In this document: positions 33,704 through 46,700 of the stretch, one piece after another
Numbering within the stretch: position 1 is the first letter of the stretch
Layout: every line of letters starts with the position of its first letter
NCBI GenBank assembly: GCA_030549495.1
Contig: JAUIRK010000052.1
Span: forward strand, 310,001-374,000
DNA length: 64,000 nt
Direction: 5' to 3'
Source of the DNA: Nectonema munidae
Lineage: Eukaryota; Nematomorpha; Nectonematoida; Nectonematidae
The notes under the pieces: model-generated
Told to the model about the DNA's origin: nothing
The model's database searches: none
What the model saw: the letters and a program-made list of their open reading frames with translations, nothing else
Position numbers and translations under genes: made by a program

Positions 33704-36700
33704 TATATAAATTATAAAAATGGCATCTAAATTATATAAGATTGATAATTCAGAAAATAAAAAACAGGAAAAAATAAAGATAAAAAAAATTATTTTTAAC
33801 AAGCAAATAAGAAAACGTTATTATAGTTAATAAAAAAAATATAAATTTATTTTAAAGCAAAAATTAAAAAGATGTAAAAAAATAAATAAATTTTGATTTA
33901 CTTTTTTTTCTTTATTCTTGATTCGTTCAAGCATGATTAAATATTCCAATTCTAAACTAATTTTACATATAGTATTTAAACTTTATTTGAATTAATCATT
34001 TGTAAATAAAAATCTTCCATATAAATTAGTTTGGAACTTTTCGAATCTTTAAACGAAAATTCATATCATCACAAATAATAAAGATGAGTGTCACTTCATC
34101 ATATGCAATAATAGTTCTACATTTTAATGATAAAAATCAATATACACTTGTATTTACCTCCCTCTATTGGATGTCATATACTATGCCTTTTACACTTAAT
34201 TCCTATTATATTTACTCTTATTTTTCAAAATGTTTACAGAATTTTTACTTTGCAATTGATTTCAATTTTAGGAGAGATAAAATTATTTGACTGACAATCA
34301 TATACAATCAATATTTGAACCTTTAATGAAGCCTTATCTTAAAAAACACACACTTTTATATCAACATCAAGTCTTTTTTTTCTAAAAGTCCTAATATCTT
34401 TAAAAATTAGTTCAAACATGATTCTGGATAAATATCTTCCTCATATTTATACGACAGCTTCTATTTTTAATCTCCGATCTTAGTAACATTTTTTCAATCA
34501 AATCATTACGATGAAACTTTTTGTGTTGACATCATAAAGCGAATTAGAAAAAATATTTTTCACGACAGCTTTTATGAAAAATTTTAATACAAACACAACA
34601 CCCACAAACCATATTTAGTGGAACTTACTAAAATATGTTAAGAACCTTGGCATCTTATTTTTTTGACGTTCCTCCAACAGATTGAACATACTCTTTACAT
34701 TATAGTGATTTTTACATACGTCTATAACTTTTTGATGATATTTTCTTCTGAATTAAAAGATTTTCTCTTTTGTGTGATCTTGTGTTGCATAGTGAACATA
34801 GCAAATTAGATTATGTTATCATGTGCATTAGTGATATATTTGTTTGAGAGTTGTGGTCGTATATTTCTCAATTAAATTGTAAGTTTTCCTTTGAAGTCAT
34901 TTTATTGTGTTCTTTTTATGTCGATGAATTTTTTGATTTTTGTTACATTATTTTTGTGTGATTTCATTATGTGACTATTTTTTTTATAGATAATGTTTTC
35001 ATATTTAAAGTTTTTTGTTTAGTTATTTCGTGCCTGCTGTGTTTATTTCTGATTGTGAAAGCAGTTGTCAAGCATCCTATTTCTTTCAAATTTAAATTAT
35101 TTTTCTCAAAATTCTGAGAAAAATTAACGCTATATATTTGCACTACTTGTTAAATAGCTTATAGTTGTCTAAAATTAGCTTATCTCTTCTGTAGAAATTT
35201 AACGTAACATTTTAGATATTTTTCAAATCAAATTCTCTTACTAAATACATCAGTAGAAAATATTCAAATGTTCAGAATCAGACTCGTAAAATATTGAAAA
35301 AAAATTCAGATTTAATCTTATTCAAATCAACTACTAAAATGATACCTTTTAAATTTATATTAATTTAAAATAGAAAATCTGCCCGTAAATGTTATGTTTT
35401 CTTTATAGTTCCTTTATAGTTTCTTTATTTTACTTAATAAAATTCTTTATTTGTCAGTTATAACTTTAAAATATATTAAACCTCATGAATAATTCATTCT
35501 ATTGTTATGATAATATACTTTTACTTTTTGAAAATGTGTTCATTTTTAAGAATAATAATCCTTAAAATAAGCATAACTAAATCATATTACTTTATTAAAA
35601 TTTTTGGCTAACCATTTTTTGCTCGATTCTCAAAACAGTTCCTATTTGATATCGAAAGAAAACTAATTTTCTTATTCTATAAAATGTTATTTTGTTATAT
35701 TCCTTTTTATTAAATAGTCAAAAAAGGAGCTGAGGGAGGTATTTTTATATTATATAAAGATGTAAAATATATTAAAGGCGGGCGGGTGTGCGACTGAGAA
35801 TTATAACTAGGTCTCTCTGTTCCTTATAAATGAAAACATTTCTCTGTATTTGATGCTTCCTTAGAACATTACTTCTAAACCTTGAGTATGCGGCTTCATT
35901 ATCAATTTTTATTGATTATAATTTTCACAGTTAAATTCACATGATATCATCCGCCATACGTAAATGCAATTTAAAAAAAATTAATTTTATTAAGAAATAT
36001 AAAATACTTTTTCTTAGAAAAATATTTTTACGTAAAGAAATTATTGTCCTTTCTCTATATTATTTTTCCATACACTCTTATCATATGGAATGACGCTACT
36101 GCACAATCTCATTATATTTTCAGTTCCACTGAGCTTAAGGCGAACATAAGTTGACTTATAAACCCTTCAAAATTTGACCTAGCGACATGAAAATAACCAT
36201 TAGTATAAAAATGTATTCTATGATCACTTTTATAATTTGATTATTAATATTATTATTGTAACAGAGCGTGAATATTTTAATAAATTCTTTTTTGAAAAGA
36301 TGCTATCTTTAGACAACTTTTTTATTCACTGAAATTTATCTCCCCGTTACACTGTTGCTGGTGATTCTTTGAGAGTATGTAGTTTCACTACCCTTTCTAA
36401 CGAAAATTTTTTCGATATTTGTACATTTCACCGCTAAGTCTCTTTTTTCCTTTTTTTAATGGCGGATTCAGAAGAGGTGTCTAAAAGGTTCTTTTTTCAT
36501 TCTTTTTAATTATTTTACCTTTTACTGACGATCAGTTTGCTTTAACTTTCAAGGCCCATTTGTGGAAAACGTGGGCAGTCACAATAGTCCAAAATATAGC
36601 ATTTTGAGTTGTTTAACAACCTACAAAGTTTTCTTGACTTTTACTTTTTTTGATGAATGAAGCTATTTATATGAATCAAGTAGAAATCTGAAATTTCTTA

Positions 36701-37366
36701 AATTTGTGTTTATTTAACTTGCTCTTCGCTTTGATTACAAAATCTAAATTGCGCGCAAAAAATGTACTATTGAAAGAGTTGACATATTAAACAAAGTTTA
36801 ATTTTGTTGACCTAATAACGCGAACTTATTCTAGACTCACTTCATAAAAATTATAAAGTGAAATATTATTATGTGTTTACAAAAGCAGCCTTTAAACGGC
36901 CCTACTCTTGGATAAAAATATACAACTTTTAGTGCGCCCTAAGAAAATATAGTTTTATATTTTTTTGTCATGATTGAATTTTATATAAGTTATAGTAAAA
37001 ATTGTTGTCTCTGCTTTCGTTCCACCTCTCAAACAGATACACTAACCACATGTGCATGTTCTCAAAATGAAAAGCTCAAACAACAGCGGTATATGGTCCA
37101 TCTTTCAATGAACAGGTAGTTTCCTTTCAAATGTGTTCCAGTTTCTAAAAGTGCTCGAACCACGTGCATGTCGATAAAAATTTGAGCTGGCCTAACAAAA
37201 GACAAAACGTGAAACAACTGAGCTGTGCAGTTGGATTTGAAGATATTGGAGTCTAAGTCTACAAACGTCTTTGGTTAAACCCTAGTCTTTTGAACATGTC
37301 GTACCTTCTAACACGTCAGTTAACTTCCATGATTTGTGGGTGGGAGCTACGTTATATTTTTCTCCT
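33704..37366. other. Upstream region of CBP, no coding recognised
   Basis: Very AT-rich DNA 5' of the CBP start codon (TATAATGG context). Promoter and 5' UTR exons must be here or further right, but I see no defensible TATA/Inr assignment. Open frames such as 34084-34290 (+) resemble nothing. Confidence 0.4.
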
Positions 37367-37522
37367 GCAAATGTCCAGATACTTAAAATAGTGGATTTGA
37401 GAATTTTATTAAAAAATTATTTCTGAACTGTTTGAAATTTGTTTTTATCAATATAGAGCGTCATTAAGAAAAAATGGTAAAACATTTATGTATCTATTAG
37501 CTCATCTGTTAAAATTTTAACT
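37367..37522. repeat. 156-bp dispersed direct repeat, copy A
   Basis: Identical in length to 40473-40628 and differing at about five positions without indels. Begins GCAAATGTCCAGATACTTAA and ends CTGTTAAAATTTTAACT. No inverted ends or coding. Confidence 0.9.
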
Positions 37523-38184
37523 GAGCCTCTGTGGTTTAAGAGCCTGGGAAATTACTACGCTATAAACGGAATTTTGTTATAGCTGACTTCGTTAGAGGCG
37601 GTTTAATTTAAACATAATAAAGAGGAGATTTTGACCATATTAGCAAAATGTTTCATTTTATGTGAAATTTCCTTATAAACAGATTTGGCCATGTGTTGTT
37701 TTGAATTATTATTTGCTGAGAAATGTGCTTAACTTAAGATTGATTAGAAACCGTCATCGTGCATTCAATTCATAAGTATAAAATGATAATTAAAATTACA
37801 TTACAGGCTAGTTGGTTGAGGCTCACTCTTAACAGCAACTAAACCAGCGCTTCTTAACCTTTATTCAGCCATGGATCCGTTCAAGAAGTTGATCTTTATC
37901 TTATTGACATGAATTATTTGATCTCAAATGAGGTCAAATACAGGTATCAACGCAATATTTACTTATATTCAAGGAGAAAAGACAAAATCCACCGCTTGCT
38001 TAATGTGAAAAAAACTAGAGAAAAAGCACTAGAGAAAGGCCTTCCCAGATTTTGAGCAGTGCGATTATGCAGGCCAAAGATCAAGTTCGTGTGTGCGCCT
38101 TGACAGCAGCGAAACAATGAAGCAAAGCCTTTGACGTTAGAGGAGAGGAGCCCTTCCAAAGGAACCTGTGTCATTACGTTATCT

Positions 38185-38925
38185 TGTTATCCCTGATGGG
38201 TGGACAACAACAGAAGGCACAGATCCCAAAAACTTTTCTATCTACGACGGTGGATCAGACTCTGCACGAAATCATCTCTTGGTGTTTGCAGCATCTAACT
38301 CGCAGCAGTAAATGATTCATGGATGGTAACTTTTCCTTGTCACCTCCAGTATTTCAACAAGTTTATGTGATTCGTGCATCGGCAGTTTTTTGAAACACTT
38401 TCGTGAAACAGCAGTTTCTTGTGTTTATTCATTGCTTCCAAAAGGAAATGCAGTCAACATATGAGGAAATGCTTCGGGCTGTTTTGAACAAATGTAGTCA
38501 AGGATTCAATCCAGACTCAACAATTGTTGTAACTGATTTTGAACAAGCTGTTATTCGAGCCTCACACAATGTGTTCAGTCCACATGTCAGTTGTCAAGGA
38601 TGCCTTTTCCACTTAACACAGAACACTTGGAGTAAAATTCAACAATTGGGGCTTACTAGACTTTACAAAGATGATGATGATGTTCGACTGTTTTGCGGAA
38701 TGTTAGACGTCCTAGCTTTCCTTCCTGTAGACGAGGTTCCTGCTGGCATGGAGTTCTTACGGGAAAATATTCCCCAGGGAACAGAAGCTCTTGTAGAATA
38801 TTTTTATTCTACATATGTAACTGGATCTTTCTGTCGCATTAAACCACCTCCTTCTGCCGATGGACAGAACTAACCTGTACGAATTAGACAGAGACCACCT
38901 CTGTTTCCGCCAACAAAAAATGATT
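38185..38925 (+). pseudogene. MULE (Mutator-like) transposase fragment
   Basis: Plus-strand pieces in order: IPDGWTTTEGTDPKNFSIYD, MDGNFS and VYVIRA-like blocks in shifted frames. Then an intact stretch 38403-38873 with TYEEMLRAVLNKCSQGFNPD, VTDFEQAVIRASHNVF, GCLFHLTQNTWSKIQQLGL, FCGMLDVLAFLPVDEVPAGM and STYVTGSFCRIKPP. After one more shift comes PVRIRQRPPLFPP. This is the MULE transposase domain seen in FLYWCH-associated elements. The catalytic DFE Asp/Glu step (TDFEQA) is visible. At least three frame breaks and a missing N- and C-terminus make it dead. No terminal repeats were found. Confidence 0.85.
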
Positions 38926-39217
38926 TAATTAATTATGTAGTGTTACTTACAAAATTTAACAATCGAACATTATAAAAAATATCTCTGCTCAAATATTAAA
39001 CAAATAGAGTATTTTTGCTTTTAAACTGAATAGCTAGTCAAAATATTCATTCCCAAATAGCTATTGAAAAAAATTTCTTGACTTGAAAAAATGAAAGTTT
39101 TCAAATGTTACAAAATGTAACTAACGTACCGATAAAGATTAAAAGTGACCTTTGTTGAAAATAATTTTTTAACGCGAGTCTGACAATATTCATTGATATA
39201 AAATTGTAACGATTGAA

Positions 39218-39290
39218 TATTTTTCTCTCATTTAAAAACAAATTTTCATTTTTGCAAAATGTTTGGTGTATTGGTTGAACTAAATTTTTA
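39218..39290. repeat. Short dispersed repeat, copy A (second copy 58165-58240)
   Basis: CATTTAAAAACAAATTTTCA and TTTTTGCAAAATGTTTGGTG recur at 58165-58240 with a six-base insertion. The second copy begins where the RTE LINE ends. Confidence 0.5.
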
Positions 39291-39438
39291 CCAAAAATCT
39301 CTGTGGTTAATTTGAATAGCTGAGTATCATGAAAAAAGGTTCTAAAAATATTAAATTTATATTCCGCTAAAAATTTGTTTCTGTCGAGATAAAATAGAAT
39401 TATTTTTAATTTAACTCTAAATACAAATTAGAAAGAAG

Positions 39439-39612
39439 CAGTGGCGTAGCCAGAAAAAAGTTGATAGGAAAGGGGGGGGGGCACAATTTAAAAACTTAAA
39501 AAACTTGAGCAACATTATTTATACTTTCTTGATTTCATTAGAGAAATTTTCTAAAACGGATATCGCATAAGGTGCATAAGGTGCCTCATGCCCCAGCCTA
39601 GCTACGCCACTG
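39439..39612. mobile_element. 174-bp hAT MITE
   Basis: Perfect 12-bp terminal inverted repeats CAGTGGCGTAGC, flanked by GAAAGAAG (39431-39438) and GAGTGAAG (39613-39620), six of eight matching. A 10-G run lies inside the left end. No coding. Confidence 0.85.
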
Positions 39613-40472
39613 GAGTGAAGAGAGCTGAAGAGATAGGAGAGCTTAAACAATAGAAGAGAGCTTGAATCAGAGATTGAATGAGAGAAGAGAGCTTGAGTGA
39701 TTGAGTTTTAGCAGAGAAAGCGGAAGAGAAAAACAGAGAAGGAGACAGAAAGAGAAATAGAATCACTTTGACAGAAGATAAGAAAAATCATCAACATGTG
39801 TTTGCTCAAAAATAATACAAGGAGACACTGTGATAAACATTGCTTACTTATTGTGTGCATATTGAAGCAATGGATTATTATTATTATATAGCTCTCACAT
39901 CGTTTGTAAAGTATTTTTGACAGGAATTTCAGAGCAGCTTTGAAAGTCTGCATCTTTTATTCTCCTATCTTACATTATCATGTATTCGAATGATCATTAC
40001 ATCCTATAATGCGATCATCATACATGTTTTATAAACAAGCACCAACTCTTACTTATAGAAAATTTTTATTTATTTATCATTTTCGCCCCTGCCCCCCGGA
40101 TGTGCGCCCATAGTAAATGGTATACAACCGAACCTATATTTTATATAAATATTCAATAATTTCACTTCATTTCGCTCATATATTTAAATAAACAGTCCCC
40201 AAACTTACTAGCATATCGACCCCTTTTGAGAATGTCAAATATTATTATTGATCCTCAAATATGTTGTAAAAAGAATTATAAGAAAAATTTAATATCAATA
40301 GTTTTTTTATATTTTATCCTGTGAGAAAATAAATTAAAAAAAATGCGATCTTTTGATATTAGATAGCTAATAATAATATGACTTCCTTTTTCGACACTAA
40401 TTGACCTCATAAAATGTATCATAGACCCATAAAGGGCCGATATTGACACCTTTGAAGATTTCTGATTCAAAT

Positions 40473-40628
40473 GCAAATGTCCAGATACTTAAAATAGTGG
40501 ATTTGAGAATTTTATTAAAAAATTATTTCTGAACTGTTTGAAATTTGTTTTTATCAATATACAGCGCCTTTAACAAAAAATGGTAAAACATTTATGCATC
40601 TATTAGCTCATCTGTTAAAATTTTAACT
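40473..40628. repeat. 156-bp dispersed direct repeat, copy B, next to BCAS2
   Basis: About 97% identical to 37367-37522, same orientation. It ends 168 bp before the BCAS2 start codon, so it overlaps or abuts the likely promoter or 5' UTR. Confidence 0.9.
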
Positions 40629-40796
40629 ATTCATGCGCGATGTGTTTTCAATCTTTCATCTCAATTCTGATTCCGCTTCACTATCCCAAGTTGAAGATCG
40701 GTCAAATAGAAGAGTCTCTTCTGCTGTTTCGTCTTTTATCAATCTTTTTTTTCATGACAATTTAACCTATTTGTTTTCAGCTAACTCAATTCCAAC

Positions 40797-43700
40797 ATGT
40801 CTGTGTGGAATCCAATAGTGAATGCGCTGCCTTACATCGATAAATCCTATGATGATCCCGTTATGAAAGAAATTGTAATCTTTACGCTCATTTTTTCCAT
40901 AGTTTCTTTACTTTCCTTTCCCCCTTCATAGGCATTTTCTCTGATCAAAGAAGAAACGAAGCGCTACAAACCAACCAAAAATTATCTTGACTATCTCCCT
41001 CCTGCAAAGTACACTGAATTTGAGGTAACACTCATTTATTCTCGCATAAATGGTAGGGTGTTTGTACTTTAGCCTCTAGTCTAGCTTGCCCTGCATTCTA
41101 CTTTAATACTTGGATTTGAATGCAGCGTCAGAGCCAGCGTTGAGGAGCCCGAACAAAAATACGGATTCCTACCCCAAATACTAAAATGTAAAGTGCTTAC
41201 TCCCAAATTCGACTAAAGAAAGCAAACATTGATTTATTTGTTTTTTCACTTTATGAAATACTTTAAAAAAAAAGCTCTCGCACTTGCGATGACGAGTTGT
41301 TGGATATTTCCATAATTAGCACTAATATAGCGTGTCGATAAGATTGGGGTTGCAGAGCGTCTGCTAAACCAAGAGGTGATTGATTTTGATTAAAAAGTGT
41401 TTACTTAATACCGGGATTGTCGAGTTGGGTAATTTTGAGAAAATTAGATTTGGTGTCAATTTTAGTATAAAATGAGAGGCGGAATTGATTATAGTAGAAA
41501 TTAAGAGTCGTACTGAGTACCTTGGTCGGTTAGATACTGGTTTAGATAACTCAAGGTCGTGGGTTCGATCCTGCACCAAGCCCTGCGGTACTTTTACCTT
41601 TACTCAGTTTTTTTGTCACACTAAGAGTTTAATATTTTTATTTCGGTATAGGTTTTAATTTAGCGATTACTTAGAAGTGACTTTAATGAAATGTTAGGCT
41701 TTTATTTGTAAATAGGAAAATAAGTAAAACTTTTATTCAAACAAGTTGGAACCTTTATTAATTTTCGACCACTATGGTCTTCTTTAGATAAATGAACACG
41801 AGAAAAGAGAGAATAAAAATAAAAATTTAGATTTTATCTATTGTACACTACATCATATTATTATTATTACTAGTGCAGTGTTGTCAGGCAAAAAATTAAA
41901 TATCCTGAAAATCATCGAAAAAAATCCGTAGAAATCCGTAGACCCAGGCCCTTAGCAAGAAAAAGTTTTCTTGCGGGAGGTGACACCTAATTTTTTCACA
42001 AAAATGGAGAAAAAAAGCTCTCAACCAGTTCGAGAAAACTCCGGGATTTCAAATTTGCTATCATTTCGGGGATTTCGGTTTAGGCCCCTCCCCTTTGCTA
42101 CTGGCTAACGTATATCAATCAATTTCAATTATGCTGAAACTAATTAATTGAATCGTGAAATAAAAAAAAAATTAATTTTTTTCATTTTTCAAAAGATAGA
42201 AAAAAAATAAAATACATTCAAAATAAAAATCATTCCTCTTGAAAAAACGATGTAAAATGTACAATCAACAATGTCTTGGGGTGACACTCTATGGTACTTT
42301 GATGACACATTCTGGTGGCTCATAATTGTAACATGGCTCTCCTGTGTCATTTGTTTTGACATGCAGCAAACCTGAAAGCGTTGTCAAGTCCAGCTGATTT
42401 CTTTTATCCGTTTTAATGTTGTTTACCATACTGAAAAAAAGAATATTTCAAATATTGAGAAATGAAAAAAAAATTATAAAAAAATCTTCAATAGTAGGCC
42501 TACCTAAAAGACGCTCTCAGTCAGCCTTTGATAGCAAAGCTATTTACTAAGCAATGGAACTCTTTTTGGCCATTTAGTGTCTCTAACTTGGAAAGCTTTC
42601 CCCAAAACGCGTCAACTTCACAATTATCCGTTATAAGGCATTGACATGAACTGATAGTCCAGGGATTCATCTGTTGATTGATCCCAATGACATTTTGGTA
42701 TAATCTATCGGAATCTTTCTACCAAGGCTTGAACTAAAAAAATAAAAAAGTCTGGTATAAACAAAGTAGACATTAATTATTCAGAGTATCTCATCAACTG
42801 TAGTTAAAATTACCTGTTGCAGCAGTCAAATTTTTCTGATTTTATTAGGATGTTTTCTTTCTTTTGCACCGGAAGGGCAAATTGTGTTCCACTATCCAAT
42901 TGCAAAATATCACTTCCGACTTTGTGACTTGATCCTGGACACATTTCTTTGTTCTAGAAAAGGATTGGAAAGCTTTCTGTTGAACACCAGCTATTGATTT
43001 CTCTTTTTTATATGAATTAAAATCTGAGCGTGCTTTTCAAGATCTTTAAACCCACCTCTGCTCACAGAAAATTTTTTGAAGCAAATTTTGCAGAAGGCTG
43101 AATCACTGGTACCACCACTTTTGATCCAATTTAAATTATTTTCCCATCCGGGCCTCTATAGCTGATTGTAGGCCCTCTTGAGTTTCAGTTTTTTTTCGGA
43201 GGTGTTGTAATATTAGGACTGGCATTCTATGATTTTGAAGACATTTTGGTATTGGATTGGTATGATTTGATGATGTTAAATTAAAGTTGACTTGGGTACT
43301 CTAAAGATAAAACATTTGGGTATTTTAATTTTTTATTACTATCATATATGTTCAATCAAATCAAAGATTAATATAAAAATACGATACCGTGAAGATATTT
43401 TTAAGCTTTACTTTATATTGATAATGGGCAAACAAAATTTGAATGATTTTAAAATGCAGAATTTTTAAGGGTGCACATTTTTTTACTCTGACTGAAAAAT
43501 AAGCTAACGTATCTAAAAATTAAAATAGTTTTTGAAAAATAATTTTTTACTTCTTCAGAACCATAATTTTTGAATTAATCTCTAAAATATCCGCAAAAAG
43601 TAAAAATCCGAGTGAACAAAAAAACTGTCCTAAATCTGTCCGTAGAAAATTTTCCCTACGAAAATGCGTAAAAACGGATGAATTCGTAGATCTGGCAACA

Positions 43701-46700
43701 CTAGTGTTGTTATGTTCACAAGTCATTCTCTCTTTTCTCGCGTTCCTTTAACGATTTGTTCATTTATCTGAAGGAGACCAGAGTGGTCGAAAATTAATAA
43801 AGCTTTCAACTTGTTTGAATAAAAGCTTTACTTGTTTTCCTATGATATCCTTCAACTTTTATTCATCACGTCTCTGACACACCTTCTTTACATTTTTTAA
43901 TCGTAAACTTGTGAAATGTGATGATAAAATTTCATTATTCAATATGATCCCTGGATTCAATTATACCCTGAATGAAAATGTTCACGCATATTTATCTTTT
44001 TTTGTTTGCTAGACGGACATCATGAAGGCAGAGTATGAAAGAATTGGAGCGCACATACCCATGGAGATGCTAAGTATGAAAAGGTTTACTTTAGATTCCC
44101 TACACTTACCTATCTTTATCCACAAGTCTTTTTGAATAAATTTTATCCTCACTGAATCAGTATGTATCGCAATTGCCTTCCTTGAAGAAAATGGCGCATC
44201 GTTCCAGAAATGAGAACCCCTAAAAAATATGATGCGATTGGTTTAGAGTCAACAACTCGAAACAACCAACTCCCCTCTTTGCAATACTAACTAATTAACT
44301 GACCAACAAAACACCAATTAATTAATTTAAAAATAAATGGCGCGAGTTGGTAAAACTTATCTGGAGATCCAGATGCGACCCCATAGATTTTGGGTTATAA
44401 ACATCTTCAAACGCGAGGTAATTTAAATATTTTTTCTATTGAAAATCGAGCACCCCACGAGTACGGTCTGATGAAATTTATGTAACAATGCACATTGCAT
44501 GCAACATCTTTCAACATATTTGACGCTCCTGTATCCAATTCTCTAAAGATGACGTTTAATTGAATTTTTTTAAAGACTAAAACTTCATGATTTAATTTTA
44601 GGGGATACTGAACACGATCAAACTCTATTAGTCAAAGTAATTGAATAAAAGGTTAGTTGGATAAATTTAAATTTTGAAATTTACTTTCTTTCAATTAATT
44701 ATATTTGTTGATTCTAAATTTTTCCATTTCTAAAAGTTGGCAGATTGCATAGCGCCGTAGTATTGTGCAGTGCTCAGTCGGTCTCGATTTGATTGCTGTT
44801 TGTGAGCATGATCATTTCACTGACTATAAAATAATTTTCTTCCTTTGGATGCGATATCAACTAAAAAATAATAGAGATAGCACTCAAATTTTTTATTCCA
44901 CTTCACCATATGTGCTCATTTTTTAATGAGTTCTGATTTAGTATCTTTATCTCTTTTAATTCATGTTAAAACAAAAGAATCAAGAGGGATTTAAAATTGC
45001 TAACCTGAGAGTTTTAAACTTTTTAATTTTGTGGTATTTTTACGAGATGCCAATTTTTTTTATGTCAAATAACACAATTTGAGTGTCCTTCTTCACAATA
45101 CTGGGGAAAGTTCAATCATTTTCTAGGAGCCAAGTTATATGCACACTTTCATTCATTAATACTTTTTGGCTAATAATTTCAAGATATGAATTACCTCAGC
45201 CGGAGCCTGGAAAAACGACAGATGTGTCAGCGTGGCGAGAAGCAGTTTCAAACTCACAATCACAACTCCAACACCAAGAACTGCGGTTTTATTTGCATTA
45301 CCTTTTTTACCCTCCAAAATACCAGAAAGCACACTTCGTATGTCCACCGATAGAAAAGCGGAATAGCGCAATTAGACCATATGCGCCACTTTTGCGAAGT
45401 CAAGATCCTTCAGCTTAAATCTGTGGCTAGGCACTCTACTGCATATTTTAACTATTCAAATTTGATTGACAAGTGCTCAAGCAATTTCTAAATGGGCCTT
45501 AATGTGTAAAATTTTGTAAACATATACATACATACGAATATGAAGATATATTAACTCGCGAAGAGTTATTATTCAAACTACTTTGTATATACATTAGAGT
45601 GCCCCAAAAATGAAAAAATACAATTTTTTTTAACAATTTTTGTGTTTTAGTTCCAAATACTGTGTTTAAACTTTTGAAATTAAAATGAAACATCACATTA
45701 GATGTCGATTTTATGATCAAAGAATTTAATTTTTTTTATTTTTGTAATTTTCCTGGAATTATTTTTTTTTTGATTTTTTACAAAAATTTTTTTTTTATTA
45801 ATGTCTAAAGTTAATTTTTAGTGCAAATAATAATTAATTATGTTTAATTAGAAATAAATATCAAGGTACAACAAATAGCCTGTTATAATTTAATACACGA
45901 AAACAGAGTCATAAGCGCTAATCTAATCGAAAAAAATCTTTAGCTCAAATATTTTTATTTAATATTTGCAACTAGGAAAAAATTATTTGTTTTTTTTTAT
46001 TTTCACTCCACTATGCATGCTAAAAATAATTTTTTAAAGCTTATTTGGTCGAATATGCACTAAGAGACTATTTAAAGAAATTGTTCAAATTGGTATTTGT
46101 GAACGCTTCATTTCTCTTGGTTGTCGGATATGTCTTTATTAAGAAGTTGTACTTATCCTTTTTAGGGCGAAAAGTAAAAAGTTATCAATCAACTTAGAAC
46201 ATATGTGGGCAAACTTTTTCATGTTGAGGCCGCATTTAAGAACTTACACTTTAAGGATATATTAATAAGCAATATTTAAAATACACAAGAATTTTATTTT
46301 TTGTTAATATTTAAAGTAATGTTATTCATTCAAAAAGGTTTGAGCATATAAAAAAAACTTTCATCATCAAAATGTTAATTGCTAACATAAATTTACTTTA
46401 ACATATGTAAGAGAATGTAATATAAATTTTTTTTTCCCATTTTAAAACTATTCTTTCAAAAAGTAGTTACCAGATCAAAATTTTTACACGCTTAAAACGT
46501 TATATATATACCGTATTTTTCGGCGTCTACCACGCACTTTTTTTCTCAAAAAGAGATAGCAGATAACAAATTATTTTCCAGATTCTTACAGCCAAAAAAA
46601 GGTTGAAACCTTATCGAGTGCAATATGCATTATGATACAATTAAAAAAATTTTTTCTCATTAGCAGTATCATCCAGATTCATCGGCACACTCTAGTGAAC

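Noticed and set aside
41510-41600. tRNA gene
   Set aside because: A and B boxes are present but no acceptor stem or cloverleaf can be drawn, and the same head recurs at two other sites with different bodies, so it is a SINE.
46508-46530. TACCGTATTTTTCGG transposon terminus
   Set aside because: It resembles a widespread DNA-transposon end, but no inverted partner or target duplication was found.
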